A stretch of 64,000 nt of DNA, taken from Pseudogemmobacter hezensis (lineage in GTDB: Bacteria; Pseudomonadota; Alphaproteobacteria; Rhodobacterales; Rhodobacteraceae). Position 1 is the first letter of the stretch. The number at the start of each line of letters is the position of its first letter. This document shows positions 36,369-45,716 of the stretch, piece by piece. A program made the position numbers and the translations under genes. The notes under the pieces are model-generated. The model saw only the letters and a list, made by a program, of their open reading frames with translations, made no database searches and was not told the origin of the DNA. The DNA lies in contig NZ_JABJXT010000005.1 of the NCBI RefSeq assembly GCF_013155295.1, positions 62,001 to 126,000 of the forward strand, given 5' to 3'.

Positions 36369-36488
36369 TTGCGAGTGAGTCGCAAGAAGGATGCGCTGGC
36401 TGGGCAGGGGAGGTCAAGCCAATATTGCGACTGATTTGCAGTTGCAATTTCGCGGGCACCCGCTATCCATACTGCGACTCACTCGCAA
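36369..36488. promoter_or_regulatory. Three operator dyads (TTGCRA-N5-TYGCAA) between irr-like and sit operons
   Basis: Sites are TTGCGA-GTGAG-TCGCAA (36369-36385), TTGCGA-CTGAT-TTGCAG (36425-36441) and CTGCGA-CTCAC-TCGCAA (36472-36488). Centres are 56 and 47 bases apart. They match the two sites upstream of gpmA/ahpF. The outer sites lie next to the irr-like start and to the sitA leader, so both directions are probably controlled. The sequence differs from the classic Irr box (TTAGAA with TTCTAA). Confidence 0.68.
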
Positions 36489-36548
36489 CTAATCCGTTAG
36501 GGAATGTTTGCGAAGGCTTCACGACCGGAAAACACGAAAGGACTTCTG

Positions 36549-37454
36549 ATGTCTTCGACACTGTCGCGTCTCCTGGGCGCAGTGACTGCCACGGCCCTGA
36601 TGGCCGGTACCGCTATGGCGGATGATGATCGCCTGAAGGTGGTGACGACCTTCACCGTGCTGGCTGACATGGCGCAGCGGGTTGCCGGGGATGCGGCCGA
36701 TGTCGTGTCGATCACCGTGCCGGGGGCCGAGATCCATGGCTATGAGCCGACTCCGCAGGATATCGTGCGCGCTCAGGATGCCGATCTGATCCTGTGGAAC
36801 GGCATGAACCTGGAACTGTGGTTCGAGCAGTTCCTGCGCAATCTGGGGGATGTGCCCTCGGTGACGCTGACCGACGGCATCGACCCGATCTCGATCTCGG
36901 GCGGGGAATATGACGGCAAGCCGAACCCGCATGCCTGGATGGGGATCGACAACGCGCTGATCTATATTGACAATATTCTTTCCGCCTTCGCCGAACATGA
37001 TCCGGAAAATGCCGCGACCTATGTGGCCAATGCCATGGCTTATAAGGCGGAATTGCGCGCCGTGCTGGAGCCGCTGCGCGCCCGGATCGCGACGGTGCCG
37101 GAGGCGCAGCGCTGGTTGGTGACCTGTGAAGGCGCCTTCAGCTACATCGCCCGCGATTACGGCATGCAGGAGCTCTATCTCTGGCCGATGAACTCGGACG
37201 CCATGGGTACGCCACAACAGGTTCGTGGTGTTATTGACGGTGTGCGGGCCAACAACATCCCGGTCGTCTTCTGCGAAAGCACGGTCAATACCGCACCGGC
37301 CGAGCAGGTCGCGCGGGAAACCGGTGTGAACTATGGCGGCGTTCTCTATGTTGACAGCCTGTCGGAGCCCGATGGTCCGGTTCCGACCTATATCGACCTG
37401 CTTCGTGTGACTTCCGAGACCATCGCCAATGGTCTCGCCCCTGCCGCGCAGTAA
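36549..37454 (+). CDS. sitA: Manganese/iron ABC transporter substrate-binding protein
   Basis: The protein is 301 residues from ATG 36549, six bases after AAAGGA. A signal peptide ends near TAMADDD. Metal ligands of the cluster A-I family are visible: [41 protein letters not shown] and [10 protein letters not shown]. There is no histidine-rich loop as in the zinc protein ZnuA, so Mn or Fe is the likely cargo. The following three genes complete the transporter. A strong hairpin lies after the stop. Confidence 0.9.
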   Translation: MSSTLSRLLGAVTATALMAGTAMADDDRLKVVTTFTVLADMAQRVAGDAADVVSITVPGAEIHGYEPTPQDIVRAQDADLILWNGMNLELWFEQFLRNLGDVPSVTLTDGIDPISISGGEYDGKPNPHAWMGIDNALIYIDNILSAFAEHDPENAATYVANAMAYKAELRAVLEPLRARIATVPEAQRWLVTCEGAFSYIARDYGMQELYLWPMNSDAMGTPQQVRGVIDGVRANNIPVVFCESTVNTAPAEQVARETGVNYGGVLYVDSLSEPDGPVPTYIDLLRVTSETIANGLAPAAQ

Positions 37455-37474
37455 CCCTCCTGCTGAGCGATCTG

Positions 37475-37503
37475 GCCTGCCGCGCGGTTTTTGCGCGGCA
37501 GGC
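37475..37503 (+). terminator. Intercistronic hairpin between sitA and sitB
   Basis: An 11-base-pair stem (GCCTGCCGCGC with GCGCGGCAGGC) closes a GGTTTTT loop, 21 bases after the sitA stop. No T-run follows. Such hairpins often protect the mRNA of the binding protein or weaken read-through, giving more binding protein than permease. Confidence 0.6.
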
Positions 37504-37561
37504 TGCGGCATTCAGGCATCCCCACCCGGGCGACCGACCCTTTCCGGCAGAAAGACCACAG

Positions 37562-38455
37562 ATGATGCAAGACAGATCCATTCAGCCAGGTCAGGGCGAT
37601 GGCAGCGGGATCACCGCCCGCGATGTGACTGTGACCTATCGCAACGGTCATACCGCGCTCCGCAACGCCAGCTTCCAGATCCCGAAGGGAACCGTGACGG
37701 CGCTGGTCGGCGTGAACGGTGCCGGGAAATCGACGCTATTCAAGGCGGTGATGGGCTTTGTGCCGGTGGCAAAAGGCGAGATCCGGTTGCTCGGCCTGAC
37801 GGTGAAGGAGGCGCTGAAGCGCAATCTCGTCGCCTACGTGCCGCAGAGCGAGGAAGTCGATTGGTCCTTTCCGGTGCTGGTCGAAGATGTGGTGATGATG
37901 GGGCGCTATGGCCATATGGGCTTCCTGCGCCGCCCCTCGAAAGCTGACCATGATGCGGTCAGCTCCGCGCTGGCGCGGGTGAACATGCAGGACTTCCGTC
38001 ATCGCCAGATCGGCGAGCTTTCGGGTGGCCAGAAGAAGCGCGTGTTCCTGGCCCGCGCCCTGGCGCAGGATGGGCAAGTGATCTTGCTGGATGAGCCCTT
38101 TACCGGCGTCGATGTGAAGACCGAAGAGCAGATCATCGCGTTGCTGCGCGAACTCCGCGCCGAGGGCCGGGTGATGCTGGTCTCCACGCACAATCTCGGC
38201 TCGGTGCCTGAGTTCTGCGACCGGGTGGTTCTGGTGAAGGGCACGGTGCTGAGCTACGGTCCCACCGAGACCACCTTCACCCGCGAGAACCTGGAACATG
38301 CCTTCGGCGGTGTGCTGCGGCACTTCACCCTCGGCGGCGACGCGCTGCACGACGATGACGATGCGCGCCATGTCTCGATCCTGACCGATGACGAACGCCC
38401 CCTGGTGCAATATGCGGGCCGCACCCATACTGCGGCAGGGGAGGGGAAGCAGTGA
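37562..38455 (+). CDS. sitB: Manganese/iron ABC transporter ATP-binding protein
   Basis: The protein is 297 residues. ATPase motifs are complete: Walker [11 protein letters not shown]-loop VPQSEEVDW, signature LSGGQKKRV, Walker [13 protein letters not shown] and the switch histidine in STHNLG. The C-terminal tail carries a short acidic and histidine run (LHDDDDARH) that could touch metal. It powers uptake through the two permeases that follow with overlapping starts. Confidence 0.93.
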   Translation: MMQDRSIQPGQGDGSGITARDVTVTYRNGHTALRNASFQIPKGTVTALVGVNGAGKSTLFKAVMGFVPVAKGEIRLLGLTVKEALKRNLVAYVPQSEEVDWSFPVLVEDVVMMGRYGHMGFLRRPSKADHDAVSSALARVNMQDFRHRQIGELSGGQKKRVFLARALAQDGQVILLDEPFTGVDVKTEEQIIALLRELRAEGRVMLVSTHNLGSVPEFCDRVVLVKGTVLSYGPTETTFTRENLEHAFGGVLRHFTLGGDALHDDDDARHVSILTDDERPLVQYAGRTHTAAGEGKQ

Positions 38456-39315
38456 GTGTGCTTCTTGAACCCTTCACCTATGGTTACATGACGAATGCGA
38501 TGTGGGTCTCCGCGCTTGTCGGCGGCGTCTGCGCCTTCCTGTCGGCCTATCTGATGCTCAAGGGCTGGTCGCTGATCGGCGATGCGCTGTCTCACTCAGT
38601 CGTGCCCGGTGTCGCTGGCGCCTATATGCTGGGCCTGCCTTTTGCGCTTGGCGCATTCATCTCCGGTGGGCTTGCTGCCGCGGCAATGCTGTTCCTGTCG
38701 GACCGTTCGGGGCTGAAGGTTGATGTGGTGATCGGGCTGATCTTCACATCGTTCTTCGGTCTTGGCCTGTTCATGGTCTCTATCAATCCGATGTCGGTTT
38801 CGGTCCAGACCATCACCATGGGCAATATCCTTGCGATCTCTCGCGACGATACGATCCAGCTTGCGATCATCGGCTTCGTCTCTCTGGCGGTTCTGCTGAT
38901 GAAATGGAAAGATCTGATGGTCGTCTTCTTTGACGAGAGTCATGCCCGTTCCATCGGTCTGCATCCCGGCTTTCTGAAGGCGGTGTTCTTCATCCTGCTG
39001 TCGGCCTGCGTGGTGGCAGCGATGCAGACAGTCGGGGCATTTCTGGTGATTGCCATGGTGGTGACGCCGGGGGCCACGGCCTATCTGCTTTGCGACCGCT
39101 TTCCGCGTCTGATTGCCCTGTCGGTTCTCATCGGGACGGTGACGAGTTTCGTCGGCGCCTATGCCAGCTACTTCCTCGATGGTGCGACCGGCGGCATTAT
39201 CGTCTGCCTGCAAACCCTGATCTTCCTTGCGGCCTTTGTCTTTGCACCAAAACACGGGTTGCTGGCTGCCCGCGCCAAGGCGCGTGCTGCGCTGCGTGAG
39301 GAGGCAGTTCAATGA
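38452..39315 (+). CDS. sitC: Manganese/iron ABC transporter permease 1
   Basis: The protein is 287 residues from GTG 38452, which overlaps the sitB stop. It is strongly hydrophobic with the ABC-3 family sequence: [31 protein letters not shown], and [18 protein letters not shown]. The ATGA-type overlaps at both ends show translational coupling with sitB and sitD. It forms half of the membrane channel. Confidence 0.92.
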   Translation: MSVLLEPFTYGYMTNAMWVSALVGGVCAFLSAYLMLKGWSLIGDALSHSVVPGVAGAYMLGLPFALGAFISGGLAAAAMLFLSDRSGLKVDVVIGLIFTSFFGLGLFMVSINPMSVSVQTITMGNILAISRDDTIQLAIIGFVSLAVLLMKWKDLMVVFFDESHARSIGLHPGFLKAVFFILLSACVVAAMQTVGAFLVIAMVVTPGATAYLLCDRFPRLIALSVLIGTVTSFVGAYASYFLDGATGGIIVCLQTLIFLAAFVFAPKHGLLAARAKARAALREEAVQ

Positions 39316-40145
39316 TCGACCAGCTTCTGCTGCCCTTCCAGTTCGGCTTTATGCAAAATGCCTTCTGGATCGCCGCCGTGGTCGCCGTCCCGACCGCACT
39401 CTTGTCCTGCTTCCTTGTCCTCAAGGGTTGGGCCCTGATGGGGGATGCCGTCAGCCATGCCGTGCTGCCGGGGATCGTTCTGGCCTATATCTTCGGCTTC
39501 CCCCTGATCCTTGGGGCCTTCGCTGCTGGCCTCTTCACCGCCGTTTCAACCGGCTATCTGGCCGAGAACAGCCGGGTGAAGCAGGATACGGTGATGGGGG
39601 TGGTCTTCTCGGGCATGTTCGGCCTCGGGATCGTGCTCTACACCTCGATTACCTCTGACGCCCACCTTGACCACATTCTCTTTGGCAACATGCTCGGGGT
39701 GGGGTCGGAGGATCTCTGGACGGCAGGCATCATCGGTGCGGGTGTCTCAGCTTTGCTGCTCCTGAAATGGAAGGACCTGATGCTGCACGCCTTCGATCCG
39801 GCGCAGGCGCGGGTCTCTGGTCTGCCTGTCGGGCTGCTGCATTATGGCCTGCTGACCATCCTGTCGCTGACCATCGTAGCCACCATGTCGGCAACCGGGC
39901 TGATCCTGGCAGTGGGCCTGCTGATTGCACCCGGGGCGATTGCCTTCCTCGTGACCCGCAGTTTCGGCAAGATGCTGGCGGTCTCGGTCGTGGTCTGCCT
40001 GTTTTCGATGCTGGGCGGTGTCTATGCCAGCTTCTTCCTCGACTCTGCCCCGGCGCCGACCGTGGTGCTGATCCTGACAGCCCTCTTCCTGATCGCCTTT
40101 GTGCGCAAGATCCGCCTGCAACGACAGGTCACGACAGCAATCTGA
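39312..40145 (+). CDS. sitD: Manganese/iron ABC transporter permease 2
   Basis: The protein is 277 residues with the same ABC-3 pattern as sitC: LVLKGWALMGDAVSHAVLPG, ENSRVKQDTVMGVVFSGMFG and LLIAPGAIAFLVTRSFGKM. It overlaps sitC by four bases. Two different permeases are usual for Sit-type systems. Two hairpins lie between it and the beta-barrel gene. Confidence 0.92.
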   Translation: MIDQLLLPFQFGFMQNAFWIAAVVAVPTALLSCFLVLKGWALMGDAVSHAVLPGIVLAYIFGFPLILGAFAAGLFTAVSTGYLAENSRVKQDTVMGVVFSGMFGLGIVLYTSITSDAHLDHILFGNMLGVGSEDLWTAGIIGAGVSALLLLKWKDLMLHAFDPAQARVSGLPVGLLHYGLLTILSLTIVATMSATGLILAVGLLIAPGAIAFLVTRSFGKMLAVSVVVCLFSMLGGVYASFFLDSAPAPTVVLILTALFLIAFVRKIRLQRQVTTAI

Positions 40146-40187
40146 GCACATCCGAACGGAGCACTACCCGTTCCATATACTGCTGTT

Positions 40188-40235
40188 CTGGCGGGGTGAC
40201 CCGCCAGCAGCCCCCTCTGGCACGCCTCGCGTGCC
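40188..40235 (+). terminator. Two consecutive hairpins between sitD and the beta-barrel gene
   Basis: CTGGCGGG and CCCGCCAG pair across GTGA (40188-40207), then GGCACGC and GCGTGCC pair across CTC (40219-40235), with CTCTTC after. The second lies just 19 bases before the next start codon. They may attenuate read-through or separate expression of the outer-membrane protein from the transporter. Confidence 0.5.
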
Positions 40236-40254
40236 CTCTTCAAAGGACGTTCCG

Positions 40255-41322
40255 ATGCGTGGCATCTCTCGCGCCGCAACCGCATTCGCAATCGGTCTGA
40301 CTGCAACTGCAGCCTCGGCCGAAACCACTTCCCCATGGGAGGGCAATATTGATCTCGAGTTCGGTATCGATTCCACCTTCCGAGCTGATGACCCTGATGC
40401 AAGGCTGACCGACACATTCGGCAGTGCAGCCTTCGCGCTCCGTCTGCGCATGACGGACGGCATCGCGTTGAACTTTGGTGCCACCGCAGAGGCGGTGCTT
40501 GATCCGCGCCCCGCCACAGATCGCACCTTCGGAGATATCGGCCTCTATATCGATACGCTGAATCTTGAGGCTGAAATCGGTCCGGTCACCCTGACCGCAG
40601 GCAAGTTCGGAGCTGGTTTCGGCACGGCCTGGGACACGATGCCGGGGATTTGGAGCGCTGATCTGGCTGAGGATTATGAACTCGCCGAGCAGCTTGGTGT
40701 CGGCCTGTCGTGGGATCTTGGTGCAACACCGCTTGGCAGTCTGACTTTGGGTGTCAATCTCTTCACTGCGGATACCACTACGCTCTCGGATTCCGCATTG
40801 ACCCGGCGCGGCCGGTTGACGCGCGCCGACGGCGGGGCCGGCAATACCGGGCGCCTCAACAACGTCTCGTTGACCCTTGATGGCAGCGACCTTGAGGCTG
40901 CACCGGGCCTTTCGTGGCATCTGGGCTATCGGCAGTTGAAACCGGGCATTGGAGACATTGCCAGTGAGCGCGGCATGGTCTTCGGTTTGGCCCAGACCTT
41001 TGAACTCGGGAATGGGACAGAGCTGACCGTTGCGGGCGAAGTCGCAAGATTGCGCAATGCCGGTGGCAGCGCCGATGATGCGGACCATGCCACGCTCGGC
41101 CTCGGGCTGGCACGCGGTGCCTGGCATGGCGAACTTGCGGCGTCCTCCCGTCGTCTCACTCTCGGAGCCGGAGGCTCGGCACGCGACACGCTTGTCCAGA
41201 TCTCCGGCGGCTACACCTGGGATAACGGTATCGATCTCAGTCTTGGATATGGCCGTTTCTCGGAGGCCGGCTCACGTTCGGAAATTATCGGTCTGCGCCT
41301 GACGCGCAGCTTCTCCTTCTGA
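40255..41322 (+). CDS. Outer-membrane beta-barrel (porin-like) protein
   Basis: The protein is 355 residues from ATG 40255 behind AAAGGACG. A signal peptide ends at ATAASAE. Alternating strands, aromatic girdles and the C-terminal GLRLTRSFSF with terminal phenylalanine are typical of porins folded by BamA. It follows sitABCD with only hairpins between, so it may be an outer-membrane channel for the same metal, as the Mn channel MnoP is in Bradyrhizobium. No sequence relation to MnoP is claimed. Confidence 0.78.
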   Translation: MRGISRAATAFAIGLTATAASAETTSPWEGNIDLEFGIDSTFRADDPDARLTDTFGSAAFALRLRMTDGIALNFGATAEAVLDPRPATDRTFGDIGLYIDTLNLEAEIGPVTLTAGKFGAGFGTAWDTMPGIWSADLAEDYELAEQLGVGLSWDLGATPLGSLTLGVNLFTADTTTLSDSALTRRGRLTRADGGAGNTGRLNNVSLTLDGSDLEAAPGLSWHLGYRQLKPGIGDIASERGMVFGLAQTFELGNGTELTVAGEVARLRNAGGSADDADHATLGLGLARGAWHGELAASSRRLTLGAGGSARDTLVQISGGYTWDNGIDLSLGYGRFSEAGSRSEIIGLRLTRSFSF

Positions 41323-41383
41323 ACACATGGCTCACGCCCCTGGCGCAAGCGTGCCGGGGGCAGTTCATCATTGGCCGGAAACC

Positions 41384-42802
41384 ATGGCATACCTCGACTG
41401 GACCATCCCTCTGAAGCTGCTCGCGGTTCTCGTGCTCGTCGGCGCGAACGGCTTCTTTGTTGCCTGTGAGTTCTCGCTGGTGGCGCTGCGACGTTCACGT
41501 ATCGACCAACTGCGCAACGAGGGGCACCCGCTGGGCGGTGATCTGACCCGTGCCAGCGACAACCTCGATTCCTATCTCGCGGCCACGCAGATCGGGATCA
41601 CGCTGTCCTCGCTCGGTCTTGGCTGGATCGGTGAGCCGGCGGTGGCTGCGGTCCTTGGGCCATTGTTCTCGGGCCTGCCATCACCGCTAAACTGGCTTGG
41701 AACCCATACAGCCGCCTTCATCATCGCTTTCAGCCTGGTTACGTTTCTCCATGTGGTCTTTGGCGAGCTGTTGCCCAAAAGCCTTGCCATCCAGCGCTCC
41801 GAACAGGTCGCGCTGCGCATCACCCGGCCACTGGCGCTGTTCCTCCTCGTGTTCAGGCCGCTGCTCTATGTGCTGAACGGCTTTGCCAACTGGGTGTTGC
41901 GCAAGATCGGCCTCGATCCGGCGACCGGAGAGGGCCACCTCTATTCCATGGAGGAGTTGCGCCTGCTGATCTCGGCCTCGAATGAAGCCGGGCTGATCCA
42001 CAAGGCGCAGGGGAACCTTGTCGATCGGGCCCTGACAATGGGTGACCGCAAGGCTCTTGCCTATATGACCCCCGCGGTCGATCTGGAATGGGTGGAGGCA
42101 GATCGTCCCTTAGCGGAAACCCGGGCGCAGATGCTGGCGAGCCCCTATAGCCGTTTCCCGGTCAGGATCGGCGATGGCGGACAGATCGGCATCGTCACGG
42201 CCAAGACCATCCTTGGTCTCGATCCGTCGCTACCCACGCTTCCGTCGGAGGCAATCATGGAGGCGGTCTTCCTCCCGGAATATGCACGAGTGGTCCAGGT
42301 CATGGAGGAGTTTCGCCGCAAGCATCTCGAATGTGCTTTGATCCTTGATGAACTGGGCGATCTTGAGGGTATGCTGACGACCCACGACCTGTTCGACGCG
42401 CTGGCCGGTGACAGTCGGACGCCGCCGCAAAAGGTCAAGATCAAGCCGCGGAAAGCGGGAACGCCAGCGCAGCCAACCCAGATCGAGGATGGCCGGATAT
42501 TCGATGCCGGTCTTCCCGTTGACGAGTTCGCACGGATGGTCGGGCGGCCGCTTCTCGGGATGGAGGAGAACCGCTGGTATAATACGCTCGCCGGCTTCGC
42601 TCTTGAGCGGCTGAAGCAGCTACCGCAGGAAGGGCAACGCTTTGGGCATGACGGACTACTTTTCGAGATCGCCGAGATGCGTGATCGGAGAATTCTGCGG
42701 ATATCCGTCTTTGAGCAAAGTGGCCCTCGTCCGGAGGACGCCTCGTCGAATGGTGCGGAGAACCAGCTGCCCCAGGTTGGCTTGCAGAAATGTCACGCCT
42801 GA
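41384..42802 (+). CDS. CNNM/CorC-type membrane protein with CBS domains (hemolysin family)
   Basis: The protein is 472 residues from MAYLDWTIPLKLL; an ATG 57 bases earlier is also possible and neither has a strong binding site. It has the DUF21 membrane block (GANGFFVACEFSLVALRRSR and VFGELLPKSLAIQRSE), two CBS motifs (AYMTPAVDLEWVEAD and AIMEAVFLPEYARVVQVMEE), and the CorC_HlyC end domain (DGRIFDAGLPVDEFARM). Family members are linked to Mg or Mn efflux and metal balance. Behind sitABCD it may prevent Mn overload. It converges with the DUF1173-type gene. Confidence 0.88.
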   Translation: MAYLDWTIPLKLLAVLVLVGANGFFVACEFSLVALRRSRIDQLRNEGHPLGGDLTRASDNLDSYLAATQIGITLSSLGLGWIGEPAVAAVLGPLFSGLPSPLNWLGTHTAAFIIAFSLVTFLHVVFGELLPKSLAIQRSEQVALRITRPLALFLLVFRPLLYVLNGFANWVLRKIGLDPATGEGHLYSMEELRLLISASNEAGLIHKAQGNLVDRALTMGDRKALAYMTPAVDLEWVEADRPLAETRAQMLASPYSRFPVRIGDGGQIGIVTAKTILGLDPSLPTLPSEAIMEAVFLPEYARVVQVMEEFRRKHLECALILDELGDLEGMLTTHDLFDALAGDSRTPPQKVKIKPRKAGTPAQPTQIEDGRIFDAGLPVDEFARMVGRPLLGMEENRWYNTLAGFALERLKQLPQEGQRFGHDGLLFEIAEMRDRRILRISVFEQSGPRPEDASSNGAENQLPQVGLQKCHA

Positions 42803-44001
42803 GTGAGAGATGGAATCTCGCCAGAGGCGACGTTCCATATCCAGACATCGAGATCGGGATGTGAAGGAACAAATGTTTCCAGGTCCGCTCGGATCAAAGA
42901 TTCGTCCCGCGGCGGAATGATGTAGAGGGCCAGTGGCTTTGGGTGGTGCCGTGGGAGGAGTGCAACCATCTCGGAATCCTCAGGGGCCTGCCCAAAGTTG
43001 AGTTTGCGGATGCTCTCTTCGCGGAGTCCGGCCAGTTCGTTCAAAAGGCGATGCTCATAGATGCTGCTGAACGGGATCCAGTTCGTCGTGCAGACCATCA
43101 GGACGATCTCTTCTACACTGGCCAAGCCGGCGGGATTGAGGCCGAACGTCGCGAACAAGATGAGATGGCTACTTTCGTCCGCTTCCCAGAGAGAGAGTTC
43201 GTTGGCAAACAGGGTCTGGACCCTCGACCATGACCGATCATCGATCAGGAGCGGGAAGTCGGGCAGATGGCGAAGGATGATTTTCCGGCCAAGGCGTGAC
43301 GTGTCGATGGATTTCACCTCTCCAAGCATCAACATCAACCGGCCCTGGCCACCGGCTCCGGGTTGCAGCGGAAGAAGGGCCGCCATCCTGCGCTGCTCGA
43401 TCTCCGATTTCGCCTCCAGGCGGAAGGTTTCGGGTATGAACAGCAGTGAAGCCAAAGTCTCGCCCCGGACCATCATGGTGCGGGAGGCTGCGATCAGATG
43501 CGATCTGACCGTCCACCAATAGCGCTTCCCCGCCCAGTTTGCTGTCCATCTGGTCAAATCGGCCTCATGCCAGAGCAGATGGAGCAGCGCGGCCAGGGAG
43601 AGCTTTGGAGGGACCATGACGACAGAGCTCTTGACGCCTGGAATCGCAGGAGCAGAGTTGCCCGGATTGCGGGTACCGGTTTTGGCGAGGCCGAACCCCA
43701 GCTTCAGCGACACCCGACCGGTGGCGTCATCCCGGCGGATTGCATTGCCTATGAGGGTGTCCAGTGCCGATGTGCTCCACTGCGGTTCAAAGGCCTCGCA
43801 GCCGGGATCGTGGCTTTCCCCGGAAAGCGGCATGCGCTTAACGAGGTATTGGCCACCAATTTTGGCGATATAGGTCGGAACACCTGGTTTTCTGCAAAGG
43901 CACAGGGGGCGAATTCTGTCCTGCCAGGCCCGTTCGAGGGCCTTTTGGAATTCGGGGGCGGATACCTTCAGGATGGTGCCGTTGATGTCGAAGCGGCGCA
44001 T
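42793..44001 (-). CDS. DUF1173-type protein of conjugative elements
   Basis: The protein is 402 residues. The cysteine-rich start LCLCRKPGVPTYIAKIGGQY and HDPGCEAFEP look like DUF1173 proteins, which are found on plasmids and integrative elements. Later segments (LLHLLWHEADLTRWT, GKRYWWTVRSHL) are also of that type. The function is unknown. It lies 12 bases behind the RepC-like gene and ends over the stop of the CBS-domain gene. Confidence 0.7.
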   Translation of the reverse strand: MRRFDINGTILKVSAPEFQKALERAWQDRIRPLCLCRKPGVPTYIAKIGGQYLVKRMPLSGESHDPGCEAFEPQWSTSALDTLIGNAIRRDDATGRVSLKLGFGLAKTGTRNPGNSAPAIPGVKSSVVMVPPKLSLAALLHLLWHEADLTRWTANWAGKRYWWTVRSHLIAASRTMMVRGETLASLLFIPETFRLEAKSEIEQRRMAALLPLQPGAGGQGRLMLMLGEVKSIDTSRLGRKIILRHLPDFPLLIDDRSWSRVQTLFANELSLWEADESSHLILFATFGLNPAGLASVEEIVLMVCTTNWIPFSSIYEHRLLNELAGLREESIRKLNFGQAPEDSEMVALLPRHHPKPLALYIIPPRDESLIRADLETFVPSHPDLDVWIWNVASGEIPSLTQA

Positions 44002-44013
44002 GTTGGCTGCCTT

Positions 44014-45255
44014 TCAAACTGAGGGGAAGCGATTGTGGTGCCGGGACGTGACGGAGCCCGGGGGTCCTGCCTGTACAGGGCCACGTTTTCGCTCGACAAG
44101 CCCGATGAGGCTTCCGGCCAGGTTAAGCCGGCCGCCCCGGTGTAATCGGATGAAGGTTCTGAGCAGCCCTCCCGGTGATCTGACAGGGGTGACCGGGTGG
44201 TTCCGATTGGCGTCAATGATCAGGATCGCGAGTGCCGCACGCAGAGGGCTCAGCTGGTCCAGAGCCTCTTCCCAGGCTGAATCGCTGATACCCAGTTCCG
44301 GTACACGCCGCGCTGCAGCCTCTATGAAGTCGGTCTGGTCAAACTCGCGCCGGCCATCACGAACCCCGTCGAGCCAGAAGCGCATTTCCTCACTGGAAAT
44401 GGCATAGAGTTGTGTCGGCTTCAGAAATGCGGTGTCAGCGGATATGATATTGGCAGGGGGATTGCTTTCTTCCGACCGCGAAGCATGCTGGCTTTCCTGG
44501 CAGCTACAGGATTCAGGAAATCTTTCGGTTGTATCTTGTATATGGCACCGGAAGTCCGTTTCCGGTTCACCGGAAGGCTCATGGCACAGATCGCGGAATT
44601 GGCTGGCCTCGCGAACTGCCGCAGCGATAGCGGCGCGGTATTCGTCGAGGGCTTCTGCGGTCCATCTGCGGTCCATTCGATGCGGCCATGCATCTTGCGC
44701 TTGCTCCAGCTGCAGCAGCTGAGGGCTTTCAGGATGGGTTTCCCTGAGCTCAGTAAGGAGCAGTCTGAACTGTTGCCGAAGGGCAAGACAGGACAGGCGG
44801 AGGGCGCGCACCCGGTTGGCCTCGCGCTGGAGAAGTTCTCTCAACTCGAAAAGATGTGTCACCTGACTGATCAGGGGGCTGAACGACAGGCCATATTTTT
44901 CGGGCGAGGCCGTTACGGGCGCACAGCGGCGGCCGTTACCGATGGTGCCGCGTGAGATGAACCCGAGCCTGACAAGAGCTGCCTCATCGTAGCGCAGCGC
45001 GCGGGCCGATTTGTCCAGATCCATTGCCAGCTGCTGCTGCTGCACATAACAGACTGCATCCGTGCCCGGGTCGGTCCAGTCAGAGGGCCGCGTCCGCCGG
45101 ATCATCGCGAGAAGGGCGTCGAGCCGGGCGGGTGACAAGCCCAAAGCGCTTCGCAGATCTATAAGCAGTCCCTCGATATCGCCGCGCTTCAGTGTGCCGG
45201 GCAGGACTGGCCAATTGGACGAGGGGTCTTGCAAGCAGGCCTGATTGCTTCTCAT
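44014..45255 (-). CDS. RepC-like plasmid replication initiator
   Basis: The protein is 413 residues if it starts at MRSNQACLQDPSS; the open frame upstream is not convincing. The N-terminal half matches the RepC pattern by eye: LSPARLDALLAMIRRTRPSDW, then AMDLDKSARALRYDEAALVR with LGFISRGTIGNGRR and YGLSFSPLI. RepC proteins start replication of repABC plasmids from a site inside their own gene. No repA or repB is beside it, so this is either a repC-only replicon or a copy kept by a conjugative element. Confidence 0.72.
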   Translation of the reverse strand: MRSNQACLQDPSSNWPVLPGTLKRGDIEGLLIDLRSALGLSPARLDALLAMIRRTRPSDWTDPGTDAVCYVQQQQLAMDLDKSARALRYDEAALVRLGFISRGTIGNGRRCAPVTASPEKYGLSFSPLISQVTHLFELRELLQREANRVRALRLSCLALRQQFRLLLTELRETHPESPQLLQLEQAQDAWPHRMDRRWTAEALDEYRAAIAAAVREASQFRDLCHEPSGEPETDFRCHIQDTTERFPESCSCQESQHASRSEESNPPANIISADTAFLKPTQLYAISSEEMRFWLDGVRDGRREFDQTDFIEAAARRVPELGISDSAWEEALDQLSPLRAALAILIIDANRNHPVTPVRSPGGLLRTFIRLHRGGRLNLAGSLIGLVERKRGPVQAGPPGSVTSRHHNRFPSV

Positions 45256-45302
45256 GCCCTTTGATCCTTCATTACAGGCAGCGAGCAGGACGCAGGGGAT
45301 CG

Positions 45303-45319
45303 ATCGCAGAAACTGCGAT
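45303..45319. promoter_or_regulatory. Hairpin in the RepC-like leader
   Basis: ATCGCAG and CTGCGAT pair across AAA about 50 bases upstream of the RepC-like start. It could be an attenuator or an operator in the leader. The rest of the gap (45256-45716) shows no gene with a credible start or family sequence. Confidence 0.35.
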
Positions 45320-45716
45320 TTCTCGTTGCGCATGGTCCGGGGAGGAGCTACGCTTAACCTTGTCGTGGTCGGGATTGCCGTCCCTGCGTAGTCTTGCCTC
45401 CCCCCGTGCCGGTTGCCGCCGCGCGGGTGTTGCAATTTGTGGCTACGCGCGAGATCGAGCCGGAGTTGGCCGCTGGACCTCGCGAGCGAGCATTACAGAT
45501 TTCCGCACATCTCTGGCGAACCCCGCGGAAGGTGGGATTCAAAGAGGCCAGGAGTCACGGACACGTGGCAGACCTGCGGGGAAGGGATCATGGCCGCGCC
45601 AGTTTTCGGTTTCCTATCAAGGTAGAAATGGCTTTCCAGATCTCTCCTCATGGATGATCGCCTGTGGTGGACACGAGTTCACCGCAACGTTCACTACCGT
45701 GAGAAGGAATGTCGGT

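Noticed and set aside
36369-36488. CRISPR-like or iteron-like repeats
   Set aside because: The three units are palindromic dyads with unequal spacing and lie in a divergent promoter, so they are operators rather than a repeat array or origin.
45192-45716. Long open plus-strand frame before the 78-residue gene
   Set aside because: It has no binding site at its start, biased low-complexity composition and lies partly antisense to the RepC-like gene; only the last 78 codons look genuine.
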